The translations under genes were made by a program, and so were the position numbers. Under the pieces are notes generated by a model. The model was not told the origin of the DNA. It worked only from the letters and a program-made list of their open reading frames with translations, and made no database searches. DNA of 64,000 bases from Asterella californica (lineage: Eukaryota > Streptophyta > Marchantiopsida > Marchantiales > Aytoniaceae): positions 248,001 through 312,000 of the forward strand of contig JAYKYS010000012.1 of the NCBI GenBank assembly GCA_036924285.1, written 5' to 3'. Every line of letters starts with the position of its first letter. Positions within the stretch are counted from its first letter, which is position 1. Of the stretch, positions 36,550-49,299 are shown in pieces.

Positions 36550-39110
36550 TGACTTGAAGCTCCTATTTTCACAAGCAGGTGGTTCTGACTACTTAAAGGT
36601 GACCAAAACCAATCCACGTCTCTCATTAAAAGAAAATTTTACACATTAGGTACTCGTTGGATTTATTTAATTATCTTTTTGTGATTGAAGACTTTAGATT
36701 CACTATTAAATCACAGAATTGAAATCTTCAAGACCCGACCGTCTAGAAGATATATGATATCATAGAGAAAATGTGTATTGAATTTCATTTAGATCTGACG
36801 GTCAGAACTTGTTTGATCATCACTTAATGAAGATTCTGAAATGTTGTTATCTTTTCACAACACTCTGCACACTAATTCCAAACACAAACTTGTAGTAATC
36901 TTACAATAATTAAAAAGACATTTGAAGCCTGCTAGATCCCAAACCATAGGTCAAGATTCTATAAATCTCGGCTCCACATCCTCCATTTGAAGTCACGGAC
37001 CGTTTGGCACATGGACAAAAGTGTTCGAAACTATAGTTTATAGATATGGATGGATTAGCCTTGCCTTGCTGAGAAACTTTACCTGAAAAGATTTTGTGAA
37101 AAAAAGTGGTCTGCTATTTAAAAACCAAACATTGATACTTTCAGCTTAATGTTGATAATAATATTTTAAATAAATCAAAAGATACATTTGAGATTTTCAC
37201 TACTTTGAGAGGGCAAACAGACACATCCTTAGTTCAATATTTCTGCAGAGGTTACTCTCACCTAGAGGATATGTATGGTATTCTTCAATTCAGGAATTGG
37301 ATGCCATGTCATCCTCCAAAAAATCAATACATGTCTTCTTGAAAATCATTTTGCTGGAGCACATTGTTTCAATGACCACAAGCTTCCAAACTTTTTCCAC
37401 ACTTGTCCATGATATGTCCTAATTATTGATGTACAAAAATTGATATTTTGATTTTGTACAAATACTATAATTATTTTGTTTAATTAACATATGTATTGTA
37501 TTGACATTGAATAACTACATATCAGTAATTGATTTCCATGAACTTATTTTTCCCAAAGAGTACGACAACAAAAAAAGACGTACTTGTTGATTTCTAATAA
37601 CGATGATTGTCAAAAAATGATAAGACGTTAGATCTAGAGAAGTCTTTGACAACCATACGGAGGAGCGAACGATATGATTTTGAGTTGAAACTTCTCTGAG
37701 TGATTTTCTAGTCCCTAGGGCGTGTGCTATGCTCTCCGATTGCAACAGGAGATGTCCTCTCCTCCTCGTACACTTGTAATCTGATCGTGTCATGGCCATT
37801 GTTTCACAAGCATGTAGTTTGGACTAACAAAACGTGACCTAAACAATTCCATGTCTCTCATTTAGGACTAAAAGACTTTACATTTTCTTCAATTTATTTT
37901 TGGAAATCATTACGTATCTCTTGGATTTATTTATCATTATTTGTGATTTAAAAGACTGTAAATTCAGTATTAAGTCACAAAAGGACAATATTCAAGATCC
38001 GACCAGCCAGAATGTATGATACTATAGAGAACACGAATATTAAATTTCATTTAGAAACACTTGTAGTAATCTTACAATAATGAGCAAATAAATCTCTAAA
38101 TAAATCTCTAAATTATTGTTAATTATTTTTGTAGTGATGGATGCTTTCCAGATCAATGTGAAAAAAATTAGAGGGTATGCGGAGCACGTGTTGCATATCT
38201 TGATGCCTTCGTCCCATTTGAAGCCGTATCCATTGCATCATTGGGTAAAAAGAAGAAACCATACAAACCCAGTCAAGATGAACTCATAAAAGCAAGAAAA
38301 TTTGTACGAGGCATCTGAAGCCTGCTAGGCTCCCAACCATAGATCAAGATTCTTAAAATCTCAGATGCACACCCTCCATTGAAGACATTGGATATTTGGC
38401 ATTTGATTTACAAAACCTTTTGCTTTCATAGATTTTTCATTTCAAATTGGACAAAAATGTTCAAAAATGTAGTTTATGGACATAGATGGACGGGCGTTGT
38501 CTTTCCAAGAACTTTCTTTGAAGAAGTTTTGTAAAACCAGGCGGTCTTCTACGTTTTAAGGTTCAAAACATTTTTAGCTTAGTGTTAATAATATTATGAA
38601 TAAATCAAAAGGTGTATTTGAGATTTTCCACTTTGTTTGGGAGTGCAAACAGACACATCTTCAGTTCAATCTTTCTGAAGAGGTGGCTCCCATCTAAAGG
38701 ATGTGTGTGGATTCTTCAATTCAGGATTGGATGCCATGTCATTCTCCAGAAAATCAATACACGTCATCTTGAAAATCTTTTTGTTGAAGCATATGCTTCA
38801 CAATGAGCACAAGCTTCTAAACGTTTTCCACGCTTGGCACATGGTATTTCCTAATTATTTGATGTACAAAAAACGATATTTCAATTTTATATGATAATAT
38901 GATAATATATTTTTCAATTAATGCATATTTTTTGAATTGAAATTAAATAACTAGATATAAGTGACTATTTTTCATGAACTTATTTTTCCCAAGGCATAGA
39001 ACGATCACGAAGGAAATACTTGTTGAGCTCCATCGCCGTATGACCGTCAAAATATAATGATAAGATGTTAGATCTAGAGAAATCTTTGACATTCAAACAA
39101 AGAGCAAAAG
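36550..39110 (+). repeat. ~1.3-kb repeat, copies 2 and 3 in tandem
   Basis: Copy 2 runs about 36550-37790 and copy 3 about 37790-39110. Each holds TTTCACAAGCA, GAAGCCTGCTAG, TTTTAGCTTA(A/G)TGTT, GATGTACAAAAA and ATGATAAGA(C/T)GTTAGATCTA in the same order. Insertions and deletions between copies are frequent. No function is apparent. Confidence 0.65.
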
Positions 39111-39479
39111 ACATGCCTAATATACCTACTAGGCTTACTATTCGAGATAACCGCATGAGAGTTTTATGTCAAAGTAAATCTTAAAATTTCTTATATTTTA
39201 TAAAATACATATGTAAAATATGAAGGAAATAAGTACTGAATTACGAGTTAGCTTGTATCATAAACTATTGCATACTTTTTGTCATGAGTATTCTTCTATT
39301 CGCTTAAAAAACAGAGGTTGCAGTCCATTTTTTACTTTCCACTCTTGCAAGACCCATATTTTCATTCACTATGTTGAACTTAGTCTTCAAATGATATTCT
39401 TATGCATCACACCAAATTTGTGGATTTTCAATTTCTTTTCATACGAAAGGAATCCACCACCCAATCCTCATGGTTCCTG

Positions 39480-40220
39480 CAGATGAAGGGTTACTTAGAG
39501 ACCGACAATGTACCAAAGGACTTATCTCCAAATAAAATCAAAACCTTCCATTATGTTGCACTCCCATTCTTCATCATTGGAGACACAGTCTATAGGATGA
39601 GAGCTGATAATATCCTCAGGAGGTGCATCGACCATACAAAGATTCTTGTGGTACTTAAAGAATGTCACAGAGGAGAAACTTGGAGACATTCGCAAGAGAC
39701 TTAACGACCAAGAATATTTATCTTATAGGCTACTGGTGACATATGGTGATCAGATTTGCACGACTACGTCAGTAGATTTGATGTTTGTCAGCAACAAGGC
39801 AAATCCACGTCAATATGCAAAGCGATGTTGACGTTAATCCTAGTAGCAAGGCCATTTCAGAAATGAAAGATTGACTTTGTCAAACCAATCAGCCCACCAT
39901 CAAATGTTATTCGACATAGGTACATCATAGTTGCAGTGGATTATGTAACCAAGTGGATGGAGTAGAATCATTCTCCAAGATGACGCTCAAACTATGATCC
40001 AGTTTCTTAAGAGGAACATCTCTTCCAGATTCGGAGTTCTCATTATTATTGTCTCCGATAATAGATCTCATTTTGTCAACACCGTAGTCTTTGAAATAAC
40101 AGCCGCATACGACATTAAGCACAAGAACACCACTCTTTACCACCCGTAGACTAATGATCAGATAGAACGAACCAATGGTATCATATTCTCGATGATCAAG
40201 CATAAGGTTTCGTGAACTCT
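39480..40220 (+). pseudogene. Ty3/gypsy integrase remnant
   Basis: The first frame (to about 39705) carries a His/Cys pre-integrase region with GDTVYRMRADNILRRC. Downstream, frames interrupted by stops (for example TAG near 39964) hold integrase-core pieces: YIIVAVDYVTKWME, IIVSDNRSHFVNTVV, then LYHP, TNDQIERTNG. The catalytic-region Asn-Gly is Asn-Arg here. Stops and frame changes mean it cannot be active. Confidence 0.8.
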
Positions 40221-40224
40221 ACAG

Positions 40225-40829
40225 ATTGGAATAAGAAGCTAGTAGGGGCATTACGGACTTTTCGGTCAAACATGACACTCTTTCAAGGAAAGTGGTCGTA
40301 AACCTCAAGGTGTGCTTCTCTCTTCTGAGAAGTTGGACTAATCAATGACAAGATTGCAGGTGAACAGAAATCGATGAAAATCTTTCGTGCGGATCAATCT
40401 CTCTCACACCTCTTAGATCGCGTGATGAAACTCCGTAATATTTTCAATTTCATGAAGAACTTGATGTTTTCAATGGATCCAAGAACAAAAAGTTTGGACT
40501 TCAAAATAGTTAGAACGATCCAACTCTCCTTAGCAAGCAAGTGAAGCACTCCAATACTTCTCCTTACGTCTCAATTTCTCTCAAAATACACACAACCCGA
40601 TCCGCCTCTGCATGAACCGTCTTATCCTCTGCGTAGCTAGCACATATTTGAACCCTTTGACTCCTACATGTATGAATTGGACCTCCCAACTCTCGAAACG
40701 TCCACTGACATGTCGTGAATACAAGCTAACCTCTTAAGCACCCTTAAGCACATCAGTACGTACGTGAAGCTTCCAGAATTCTTCTCCAAAAAGTTTTTTC
40801 AACTCGTTCACATCGAACTTATGTTTGTG
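40225..40829. other. Degenerate 3' retroelement DNA
   Basis: Probably the remains of the end of the element whose integrase relic precedes it. No LTR boundary was identified. Confidence 0.35.
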
Positions 40830-41190
40830 AAATAACAATAAATTATGTTATCATATATATAAAAAACAACTTATTTCTATTTTCCACCCTCCATGGATGA
40901 TTCATGTGCAGATGGTCCATAAAATAACAACAAGTCGTTGTTAATAGCTCTGCCACTTTGGTGGACGGACTTCCAACAAACTGATCTGCTGTTTGTTGGC
41001 GGTCTCTTTATATGACAATTTGTTATCATTTTCTATATTCATCTGCGGTAAGTCTATCCGTGGTCTTTTTAAATAACAACTTCTTGTTATTTGCCATTCT
41101 TCCTCCGAGTGTACATAAATAACAATTTGATGTTAATTTTTATGCACCACTGGAAGTCCATAAATAATTTATTGTTATTATTGGACTTTT
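40830..41190. repeat. Cluster of short inverted repeats around AACAA/TTGTT
   Basis: Successive small hairpins: near 40838 (ATAACAATAAATTATGTTAT), 40925 (TAACAACAAGTCGTTGTTA), 40972 (CAACAAACTGATCTGCTGTT, pairing continuing to TTG), 41013 (ATGACAATTTGTTATCAT), 41073 (ATAACAACTTCTTGTTAT), 41116 (AACAATTTGATGTT) and 41164. GTCCATAAA or GTCCG lies between several. The spacing is about 45-90 bp. Confidence 0.65.
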
Positions 41191-42299
41191 ACAGGTGGTC
41201 CGCCGGTCTATCATCATCTCAAAAATCCATAAAAGTTAAAATCATTATAATTTCTTTATTTTTGTTATGTTAATATTAGCTAATTTTGATCTCTATGAAA
41301 TCTATCCAATGCTATTTTCTTATCTGTGTGAACAACAAGCTTGAAAAAATATTTTTTTTCAAAATCTTTGTTTGATGCAATAGCCGTTCCATGACACAAC
41401 AACATTTACATCAGTAATGTATTGCAAATGTAACTCTAAATGAGGCTACAACTCAGTCACGATTACAATGTCCGCTATACAAGCTACAGCCTGGTTCACG
41501 ACTGGATTGTCCCAGTCATAACACTCTTCTCGTTTGATGGTCCAACAGTCCGTTGACATCTTCTGGTGAAAGAAGATGCCCATTTATTTAAATTCCACCT
41601 AGCTGTTTCAGGAAAGTACATCCGGTTTTCTTACTCTCAATGCACTAGAGATATAATTGATCGCATTCCTAATACGTTTTTCAAACTTGACCTCAACCCT
41701 CTTAACTTTGAGCATATTTGATCTATCCTCTTACTGGCAACAACAAGTTAAGCACGTTTACAACTAGGTAAAGACATTCCATTAAAACAAATAAGAGATA
41801 ATTTGTTGTAAAAGCATTTTACATGGAATATTTCGTGTAGACACATTGGTGATGACTAACATGCACTTTTCGTTTCTTGATAATGTGACATTTTGACCTA
41901 CTGGAGCCAGTCAAGGGTGCGACCAAGTAACGCAAAGTTAAGAGGGTGGGTCAAGTACGACAACCCATTAGACGTGCGGTAAAGTATATTTCTAGTCACT
42001 GCACTGGAAGCGCGGTACACGTCGCTCCTCAGATCTCAGTCTACCTACGATGTCGTCCAAAACCTTCAGACTCCTCGGGAGAAAAGAGGAATCAGCATCC
42101 TCTAAAGTAGAGCGTTACGACTGAAGACAAGAAGAAGCGAACAGCTGTCAAGTGGAATGCAGATGTTAGAAACCCCGTGCTATAACAGAACACGGGCTCC
42201 TTTTTCTCTCACAACGATGGGTGTATGAGCATTAACAGAGGAATTCGGAGTACCCGGAACGAAGGAAGCGTCCCAGTTACTTCGACGATCGATATTAAG
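41191..42299. other. Intergenic DNA upstream of the UGT gene
   Basis: No gene is seen. The UGT promoter must lie in its right part. An in-frame ATG at 42225 would extend the UGT by 25 residues. Confidence 0.5.
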
Positions 42300-44310
42300 A
42301 TGAACGCAGAGCCGAGTTTGAAGTTTGGTGTGTGGATTGTGACGTTGCCTTTCTTCTCTCATGTTAGATGCGCTTCACAGCTGGCCGAGCTGATAGCAAA
42401 ACATGGGCTGTCTGTTACACTGTTTGCGACCAAGGACGACCTTCAACGTCTGCAGACATCTCTCAGTCCGATGCTCGAAAGTTGGAAGCGTCAGGATCTG
42501 GACATTCAGTTACGCCCTGTCGAAATTCAGTCAGCCCAGTTAGCTGATTCTGTAGGAGGGAACGTAAGATTCTTGAAGCCCTTCGAGCTCGCAGAGTTTG
42601 CGTTTGAGGAGATTTTGAAGGAGGTTTTGAACCGGGGATCGAAACCCACCTGCGTGATAGTAGACTTCCTTCTGCCTGGAGCAAGAGTGAGTGCAATTCC
42701 AGTATTTGTCTATCTAGGCTTATTTTCTGTCATTTGATGTACCTTGTACCTGTTGTCTGCAGCACTGACGCGTTATTACGGAACGTGCTTGGATACTATA
42801 CGTTAAACTGGAATGCCCTTTTAAGTTTTAACTTCGGGTACGTGAGACATTTGCAGGAGGTGGCTGCTGGTCTCAGTATTCCAGCATGGTATTTTATTCC
42901 GATGTTGTCGAGTTTTGTAACAACCAACATCTACCTCAAGCGCCTCGCATCGAAGGGAATTCTCACACTGCCCCATTCTTATCTGGATAACGAAGTCCAG
43001 AAAGAGCTCATCAGCCTCCCTGGTCTGCCATTGACGAGAATCTGTGAACTGAACGCGTGTTATTTCAAGGATAACCCACTGTACAAGCATGCGTATCAAC
43101 GTGCCAACTCTGTTCAGAAAGCTGATGTTTTAATCATGGCCGGTTTCGTAGAGCTGGAACCTCGAGCGTTTCATGCACTGGAAAAGCTTTTGATGACCTC
43201 TGCTATTGAGGACTCCAGAAAGGTTTGGGCATCTCCCTTGATCAGAAAGCTTCGGTTGACAGGAAGTCATGTTCCTTGTAGCTGAAGCATGCCTTTGTTG
43301 CAGAGGAAGCACGTCAAGTTTCAGAAAGCAGAGTGGACTCACAATTGTTTACTTGCTTATTCTACTGCGTGCAGAGCCCTCATATCTGGACGGTTGGACC
43401 GATGTCCCAGTTTCTTTCTCACATCCAAATACCAAAAGCTAATGGAACTGGAGAAGAAGTGAATCCTTGCATCGAATTCCTGGACGCACAACCTCCATCT
43501 TCGGTCGTGTACGTTGCATTCGGAACTGATGTCAGCGTTTCCCAAGAACAGCTCCTCGAACTCGTCTATGGACTCGAGAATAGCCAGCAGCCATTCTTGT
43601 GTGCGCTGCCACCCCCCAAAAAGGCTTCGGATTCGGGCGTCCAAGATCAGGAATTGGTTTCAGCTATACCTCCAGACTGTCTCGCACGCATTAAGAACAG
43701 GAGTTACTTTATGAAGTGGGCACCTCAAATGAAAGTTCTTTCTCATCCATCGACGGGAGCCTTCATTTCACACTTCGGTTTCAGCTCGGTGTTGGAAAGT
43801 ATTTGCAAGGGAGTGCCGATTATAGGATGGCCTCGCCAGTATGACCAATTCACAAACTGCAGGTACGCCTGCTCCCCACCGAAACACTGTCAGCAGGTCC
43901 ATATGACAGTCTTACTCAGTTCGATTCTCACAGGAGAGAAAAGGGAACGTTCGCTACCTACTAGCAGTGAAATTCCGCTCCTCGTACTTGCATCTCTTGA
44001 GTTTGTTTCACAAAACGACGCCTGTTTCTGTCTCTGTTGTAGGCATTTGGTGGATGAGGCGCAAATCGCTCTGGAAGTGTGCCCTGGTTTGGTACCTGGT
44101 GGATTCGTGGACAGGAAGGATGTAGAGAAGAGTATCAACACACTGTTCCACAGCGACGAAGGTACCGCTGTAAGGGAGAGAGCTCTGCAAATGAAGCACC
44201 TGGCTGAAGAAAGTGTGGGGGAAAACGGCTCTTCAGCGAGAAACTTGCAGGCCCTTGTCACTCATATCAAAGGTCTGGCAAAGATGAATCTTGAGAATTT
44301 GAGTATTTGA
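42300..44310 (+). CDS. UDP-glycosyltransferase (plant family 1, PSPG box)
   Basis: Transfers a sugar from a UDP-sugar to a small acceptor, normally in the cytosol. Exons are 42300-42686, 42857-43222, 43375-43862 and 44043-44310, joined by GT-AG introns in phases 0, 0 and 2, giving about 502 residues (usual 450-500). The N-terminal strand GVWIVTLPFFSHV carries the expected catalytic His. VIVDFLLPGA is the next conserved strand. The C-terminal domain holds a 44-residue PSPG box (from WAPQMKVLSHPS, ending YDQ). The final Gln is the residue usually linked to UDP-glucose use. The box departs from consensus: HCGWNS is HFGFSS here, so the usual Trp22 and Asn23 are Phe and Ser. I chose the ATG at 42300 because it starts just before the first beta-strand. 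The acceptor substrate is unknown. Confidence 0.92.
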
Positions 44311-46480
44311 ATTAATTTGTCGTGCGTGTAAGCTGAAGAAGTCTGTCACAGGGTGCCCTCTCTACCTCAAACGAGTGGAACCATAATTCCTTCGTAGACA
44401 GAAATCCAAGTCCTCATGGGTCTGGCCAAAGGCAACAGGATCGTCCTGCAGACCAGAAGTTGTGAGATGTCGAGATGCAAAAAGTCGTGGCTGCTTTCGC
44501 GCTACCACTCCATATTCATACACATGGACCACCCAGCGTCGTGGACGAGGAGATCCGACAAGCTGAGAGTCCAATCTCCCTACTCGAGGCTCGCCTCTCG
44601 GACGTGTCAAACTTGAAAAGGAACTCGTACGTGGAAAGTATCGACAGCGTGGTAGTATTAGGGCTTGAGCTGACGCGGCGGGTTATATGTATACGCGATG
44701 GGGATGCGACAGGATTTGAGACAAGGAGCTCCGCTTGCAATGTAATTGCGTGTTATGCGTTAGCGATTTATCCGAATCTAATCTAATTCTTTTCCGATTT
44801 TCACAGCAGCTCCATCCTCCTCCGTCACTAACCGTCCACTACACGACCAAAAATTCCTTCTTCTTTCCCCTTTTCCAGAATCGTATAGCTATGCTCACGC
44901 ATAGCAAAAGGTCCATCGGATAGTCACCAGGTATCTCTTGAGTACCCCGCGAGGTTCAAGTGGTGACCGGTTGACGTTTCGGGAAAACAACATCGACCAC
45001 GATAACCTTTCCCGTTGATCCTGTGAAGCAGGTCTAAACCCTAGAGCAACGAGGTAACTACCGTAGACGAGAAAAGGTGATGTTTTCTATAATCTTTTCC
45101 CGGATTTAGAGCGTTATCGCACCAGCATTTGCGAGTGTTATTCTGGTAATAAGCGGACGATGTACAGTTCTTGGTTCTATTCTACAGAGCCATTGGTATC
45201 GATTTAAAACTCTGCATTCTGACGTGAAAGCAAATGAAAGTTCTACAGCAATAGAAGTGGAGTAGAGTAACAGCGTACCTCGGGATATGTTAGACGGATC
45301 AATCAAGCTTTTACTGACTTGTGAATAAAGCTAAAGATCATTCAGTTATGGAATAAGGATAGTAATTTACATAAGAATAAAGCCTTGTTTTGTTTTGGAG
45401 CAGGTTTGAACCTGATGCAGAGTCTTTTTAGGAAAGGGGTTGTGTCCAGGCGTATTTGAGTTATCAGGAGTATAGTGTAAGACTATTGGACATATACTTT
45501 TCCTTATTTGATTGCGTGTGGGCCCGAGAAGGGATTTCAGCATGTCTTCTATATGACATTCTTTACACTTAAAGCAGTTCAAATCCTTAATTTTCTCTAA
45601 GTTTCTCAGATCGCAGGCGTAATCAACACCTACGCGGAACCGTATCCACGAATACATGTAGACTTTTACTCTGAGATCCTACATTCAGGAAATGGGATTT
45701 CACTGTGTACAAGGTGCAGTTGGCGGTAAAAGTCGTTCCACATATTTGAACTCGCATGTTTCACTGAACTTGGCATGGATCCTCGATGGACACTGAACCA
45801 GGATTAGGGTTTTCGCAGAGAATTAGTCTTGTCGCTCAGAACAAACGGAGACACAGGGAAATAGAGGAGGCGGATTCAAAATGAGAGTATCAGGAGATCA
45901 GGTGGGTCGAAATCGAGAGAAGTGAATGAGGGTTCCAGAGACATGGATATAAAAGCGAGGTGAGCGAATCGCTGTGGAGTCTGAGGATGCGAATGTGGTG
46001 CTCTTGATCTTTGGAGAAGGGCGTTTTATGGTGAGTGAGCTCATCCTCTCGGCTAATTGTCTCGGTGTTTGGCTTTCATGTTTCGTACGTTATAGATTTT
46101 GAGATCGCATGTTGACAGACACGGAGACTTGATCGGTAATCTTTTCAACGCGTAGATGTGTTGATTCGCTGAGTTCTTTATTGCCACACCCAGGAACTTC
46201 TCTTGCGTTAAAGCAGAAACAAGAGTATAAAGGCTCTGCCCTCCCAGAGTCTTGAAGTTTATTTTGCCAGTCACGGAGCACAAAAAAGGGAACGTTAAGA
46301 AAAAAAGGGAACGTTAAAAGGAAAGTGTTTTTCAATTGTCACCTTCTCATTTGATAAGGGAATCTGATAGGTGAGGCTTGAACCGAAAGCTCCTGAACAG
46401 CTTTACATTTTGTGTGTTATTTCTAAACAATCAGATCAGTATTGACGGAGAACCGCGGATTCGAAACTGGATCGTTGTGG
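44311..46480. other. Intergenic, no supported gene
   Basis: Short frames on both strands (for example 44475-44786 plus, 45367-45657 minus, 46053-46335 minus) show no recognisable domain and overlap one another. A short duplicated phrase GGGAACGTTAA occurs near 46290 and 46307. Confidence 0.45.
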
Positions 46481-46542
46481 GAGAAAACGAGCATATTCTC
46501 TACGACCTAGGTCGTAGAGAATATGTACAAAGGAGAAAACGA
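46481..46542. repeat. 34-bp perfect palindrome flanked by 10-bp direct repeats
   Basis: Bases 46492-46525 form a perfect palindrome centred on CCTAGG, with 17-base arms beginning CATATTCTCTACGACCT. GAGAAAACGA occurs at 46481-46490 and again at 46533-46542, like a target-site duplication around a very small insertion. Confidence 0.85.
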
Positions 46543-46674
46543 AATAATCGTTTTTCGCCTTTTATACCCATGTTTGTGGGTTACCATGTTTGTGTTTGGT
46601 AGAGGGCAAGAGGTGTAGCGTAACGGTGATCACCATGTTCTAACCATAGAATTATTTTATTGAGTCTCGGGAAC

Positions 46675-47015
46675 TTCTATTCCTTTGATGTTATAAACAA
46701 TGTTATTTAAATATTCTAAATTAAGTTTAATAAAAATTAAAATAATAATGTTATACGTTATATATTAGTTATTTCTGAAAACAGAGAAACGTGATTTAAT
46801 CACAAAGTGATTAAAGTGTGTTCTTTAATCACCCATAAGTGAAGTGTAGTAGTTTGTGCTTCAGGGAGTACAAGTGCGGGAGTCAACTTGACAATAACAA
46901 TTCCTTAATTAATATATTAATTTACTACCTAACCTTTCCCGTCGGAAGGGTTAGGTAATAAATTAATGTATTAAGTTTGCACCTCTCAGATTCAGTCATA
47001 ATGCAAGCTTGACTG
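46675..47015 (+). repeat. Two-hairpin repeat
   Basis: The leader has ATGTTATTTAAATATTCTAA. The core has ACCCATAAGTGAAGTGTAG, GTGCTTCAGGGAGTACAAG and GCGGGAG. Hairpin 1 is long (46903-46974), with arms CTTAATTAAT.../...ATGTATTAAG around CTAACC/GGTTAG. Hairpin 2 is eroded. An extra short hairpin (GTGATTAAAG...CTTTAATCAC) lies before the core at about 46806-46829. Confidence 0.85.
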
Positions 47016-48930
47016 AAAGTCCTCACGGGGTTAGAACGTTAGACAAAATTGCTTGGTTACAGTGGTCCTACCTATATGGATTATTGCTGGATGCACGCTG
47101 TACATGTTTGTCTAGGCACTGGAATGCATTCCGATTGCTCTTACCCCATCAATTTCACTAGGTCTAATTAATCGTCTGCGATTCGTTCATTCCTGTAACT
47201 GTGAGATAGTAGACTGTCGCGGAAGTGAAGTGTGTATATATGCTAATCATTGGGGCTTGTCGCTGATGTAGAGTAATTTTTAACATGCCCGTTTCTGGTA
47301 ATCTCTGTCCGTGCAGTTCATACTGCGTTGTTACTCTAGATCTGTTGACGTATATGCTATAGAAGTTCATTAGTGTAGCCGGGGAATGTAAATATGTAGG
47401 CACTGTGGCAGTTCGAGATATTATGGTGACAAAATACACAACATCCAAGGTCAAAGACACGGTTGGACGTAATATATGAGGGAATAGCATGCCAGATTTA
47501 ATGAATCATTCTTCAACCGAAAGCGTGACAACTATTTAACGCCTTTTGATACTATCAATCTGGTGTGATTATGTTTCTAAGATACACCATCCAGTTGTGT
47601 GCCAACTTATCGCATCCGTTCCTCACATCTACTGTTTTTAATAATACTTTTTGTACCAAAGCATGTGTCGAGAACATTGTCAACATTAGGATCTTATTGA
47701 TCGCCCTAGCAAGTAGTAGAATTCGAAGTCTGGCAGGCTGAAGGGGTTACTACGAACTACGTACTAAGGAGCCTGGTCTGGTAGAGCTGTAACCTCCAGA
47801 TCTAGATCTTGGAACTTAAGGCAAGACGTTTGAGTCCATCACTTCAGTCCCGTGCAAGACTCCATGTTCAATCATCGATTGGTGGAGCAGCGCAGTTGCA
47901 AGCTTACCAGTTCTTGCACTTGAGTACTACGTATAACTTTGTGGAGAGAGAGCCACTTGTGGGGATCCAGCAGGTGTCAATGCGGAAGAATAATAGGGGT
48001 GTCAAAGTCCAGAAAATATTCTTCAAAGGAGGAGAGATAACATGCCGAAAAATTGTCATAGGTAACTTTGTATATAATCGCGACTCATTCTGGATCGTGT
48101 TTGTGACTGGACATTACTATTTTATCATTGATTATTTTTTAGTTTGTACACTCAAGATAATTACTTAGAGCAGTAGAGAATCCATTATAAAAGAAAGCGG
48201 ACGAAACGAGTGAAGAGCCGTTAAGAAGACGCCTCCGCAGCGTTTTCCTGCAGGTTTCTGGAAGTGCCCGTATAAAACACTAGCCGCAGTCTGACTGAAG
48301 TCATAACTCACTTCCGCAGCTTTCAAATCTTTGAGAAGGTTTCTAACTTTGACACCCCATAATATACTCGGTGTTGATCATGATGACATTGTGTTCGTCG
48401 ATTATATGAAAAGTTCGTAGTCTAGATGTTGTTCTGCGTGAGGGGTGAAGTGGAGGAATTCTTCAGCATAGCAAACCTCAACATATAAACTTTGCAAGTG
48501 AAGTCTGATTAGAAGTCATTGCAGCTCAATGTGCAGCTGTCTATTGCAGCAGTAGAAGTTCTGTGATATTTTCCAAGGAAGGGAGGGACGTATCATATAA
48601 TCATTGCAGCTTTGCATAACCCTTGTACTCAACCACGTGTGGATGTCCTCTCTTGTCTCTTCTGCGAGAAAGATAACAAACGAGCTCGATGGACAATCTA
48701 GCCACGCGCGAGGGTTGTATTCACTGATCCTCATATAATATATTCTGATACTTGTTAATATTCTGGTAGTTGAATCAAATTTTATGTATGATTTTTGAAT
48801 AGCATTGTACTCTTCTTGTATAGTTTATCTCCAACCAAGGTCTTTGTTAGCTTCTACAAATGTAAATGGATCATCTTTCTGAACATTTTCAGCAATTCCA
48901 TGATAATCATCAAACCTTGCTGGTGGTCTT
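47016..48930. other. Intergenic, no supported gene
   Basis: Frames at 47164-47490 (minus) and 47809-48168 (plus) are the longest. Neither has a recognised domain or a convincing start. Confidence 0.4.
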
Positions 48931-49279
48931 CTAACACTTTCTGATAACTTTACTTGAAAATCTGTTGCATGTCTTTTGTAACTTCATGAATAATTGATAA
49001 CTCAGATTCATAATTTGGTTAATGTTCAACTTGCTCTTCACTACGATTAGAGAGAGAAGTTGACTATTCCAAGTCCATTTCAGTATCAAATTTATTAGAT
49101 TTTGAATCAATTTGATCTTCATTTGTAGATAGCTTAAATCTGAATGCATCACAAGTTTTATTCTCACTTTTCATCTGATCATAATCCAACCCAAAGAATC
49201 TAACATCTCTGTTGATGTGAATCTCTTTTCTAGACTGATTGTACACTTTGTAATCCTTGGTTTGTTCAGCATAGCTCAC
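48931..49279 (-). pseudogene. Copia pol fragment (post-integrase region)
   Basis: The minus-strand frame begins SYAEQTKDYKVYNQSRKEI then HINRDVRF, which is the segment between integrase and reverse transcriptase in Copia polyproteins (a Gly/Ser-Tyr start, K-x-Y-x-V/L-Y-N, then R-DV-F). It lies head-to-head with a plus-strand Copia gag start, so the two pieces cannot be parts of one simple insertion. Confidence 0.65.
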
Positions 49280-49299
49280 AAATACAGTTCTCAGTTTTG

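Noticed and set aside
40830..41190. CRISPR-like spaced repeats
   Set aside because: The units are inverted repeats of differing sequence with irregular spacing in a plant nuclear context, with no cas genes.
44935..45095. Possible structured noncoding RNA downstream of the UGT
   Set aside because: It looked compositionally distinct, but I found no stem set, snRNA promoter element or Pol III terminator to support it.
47809..48168. 119-codon plus-strand frame
   Set aside because: It uses a TTG start, has no domain, and its second half becomes AT-rich and low-complexity.
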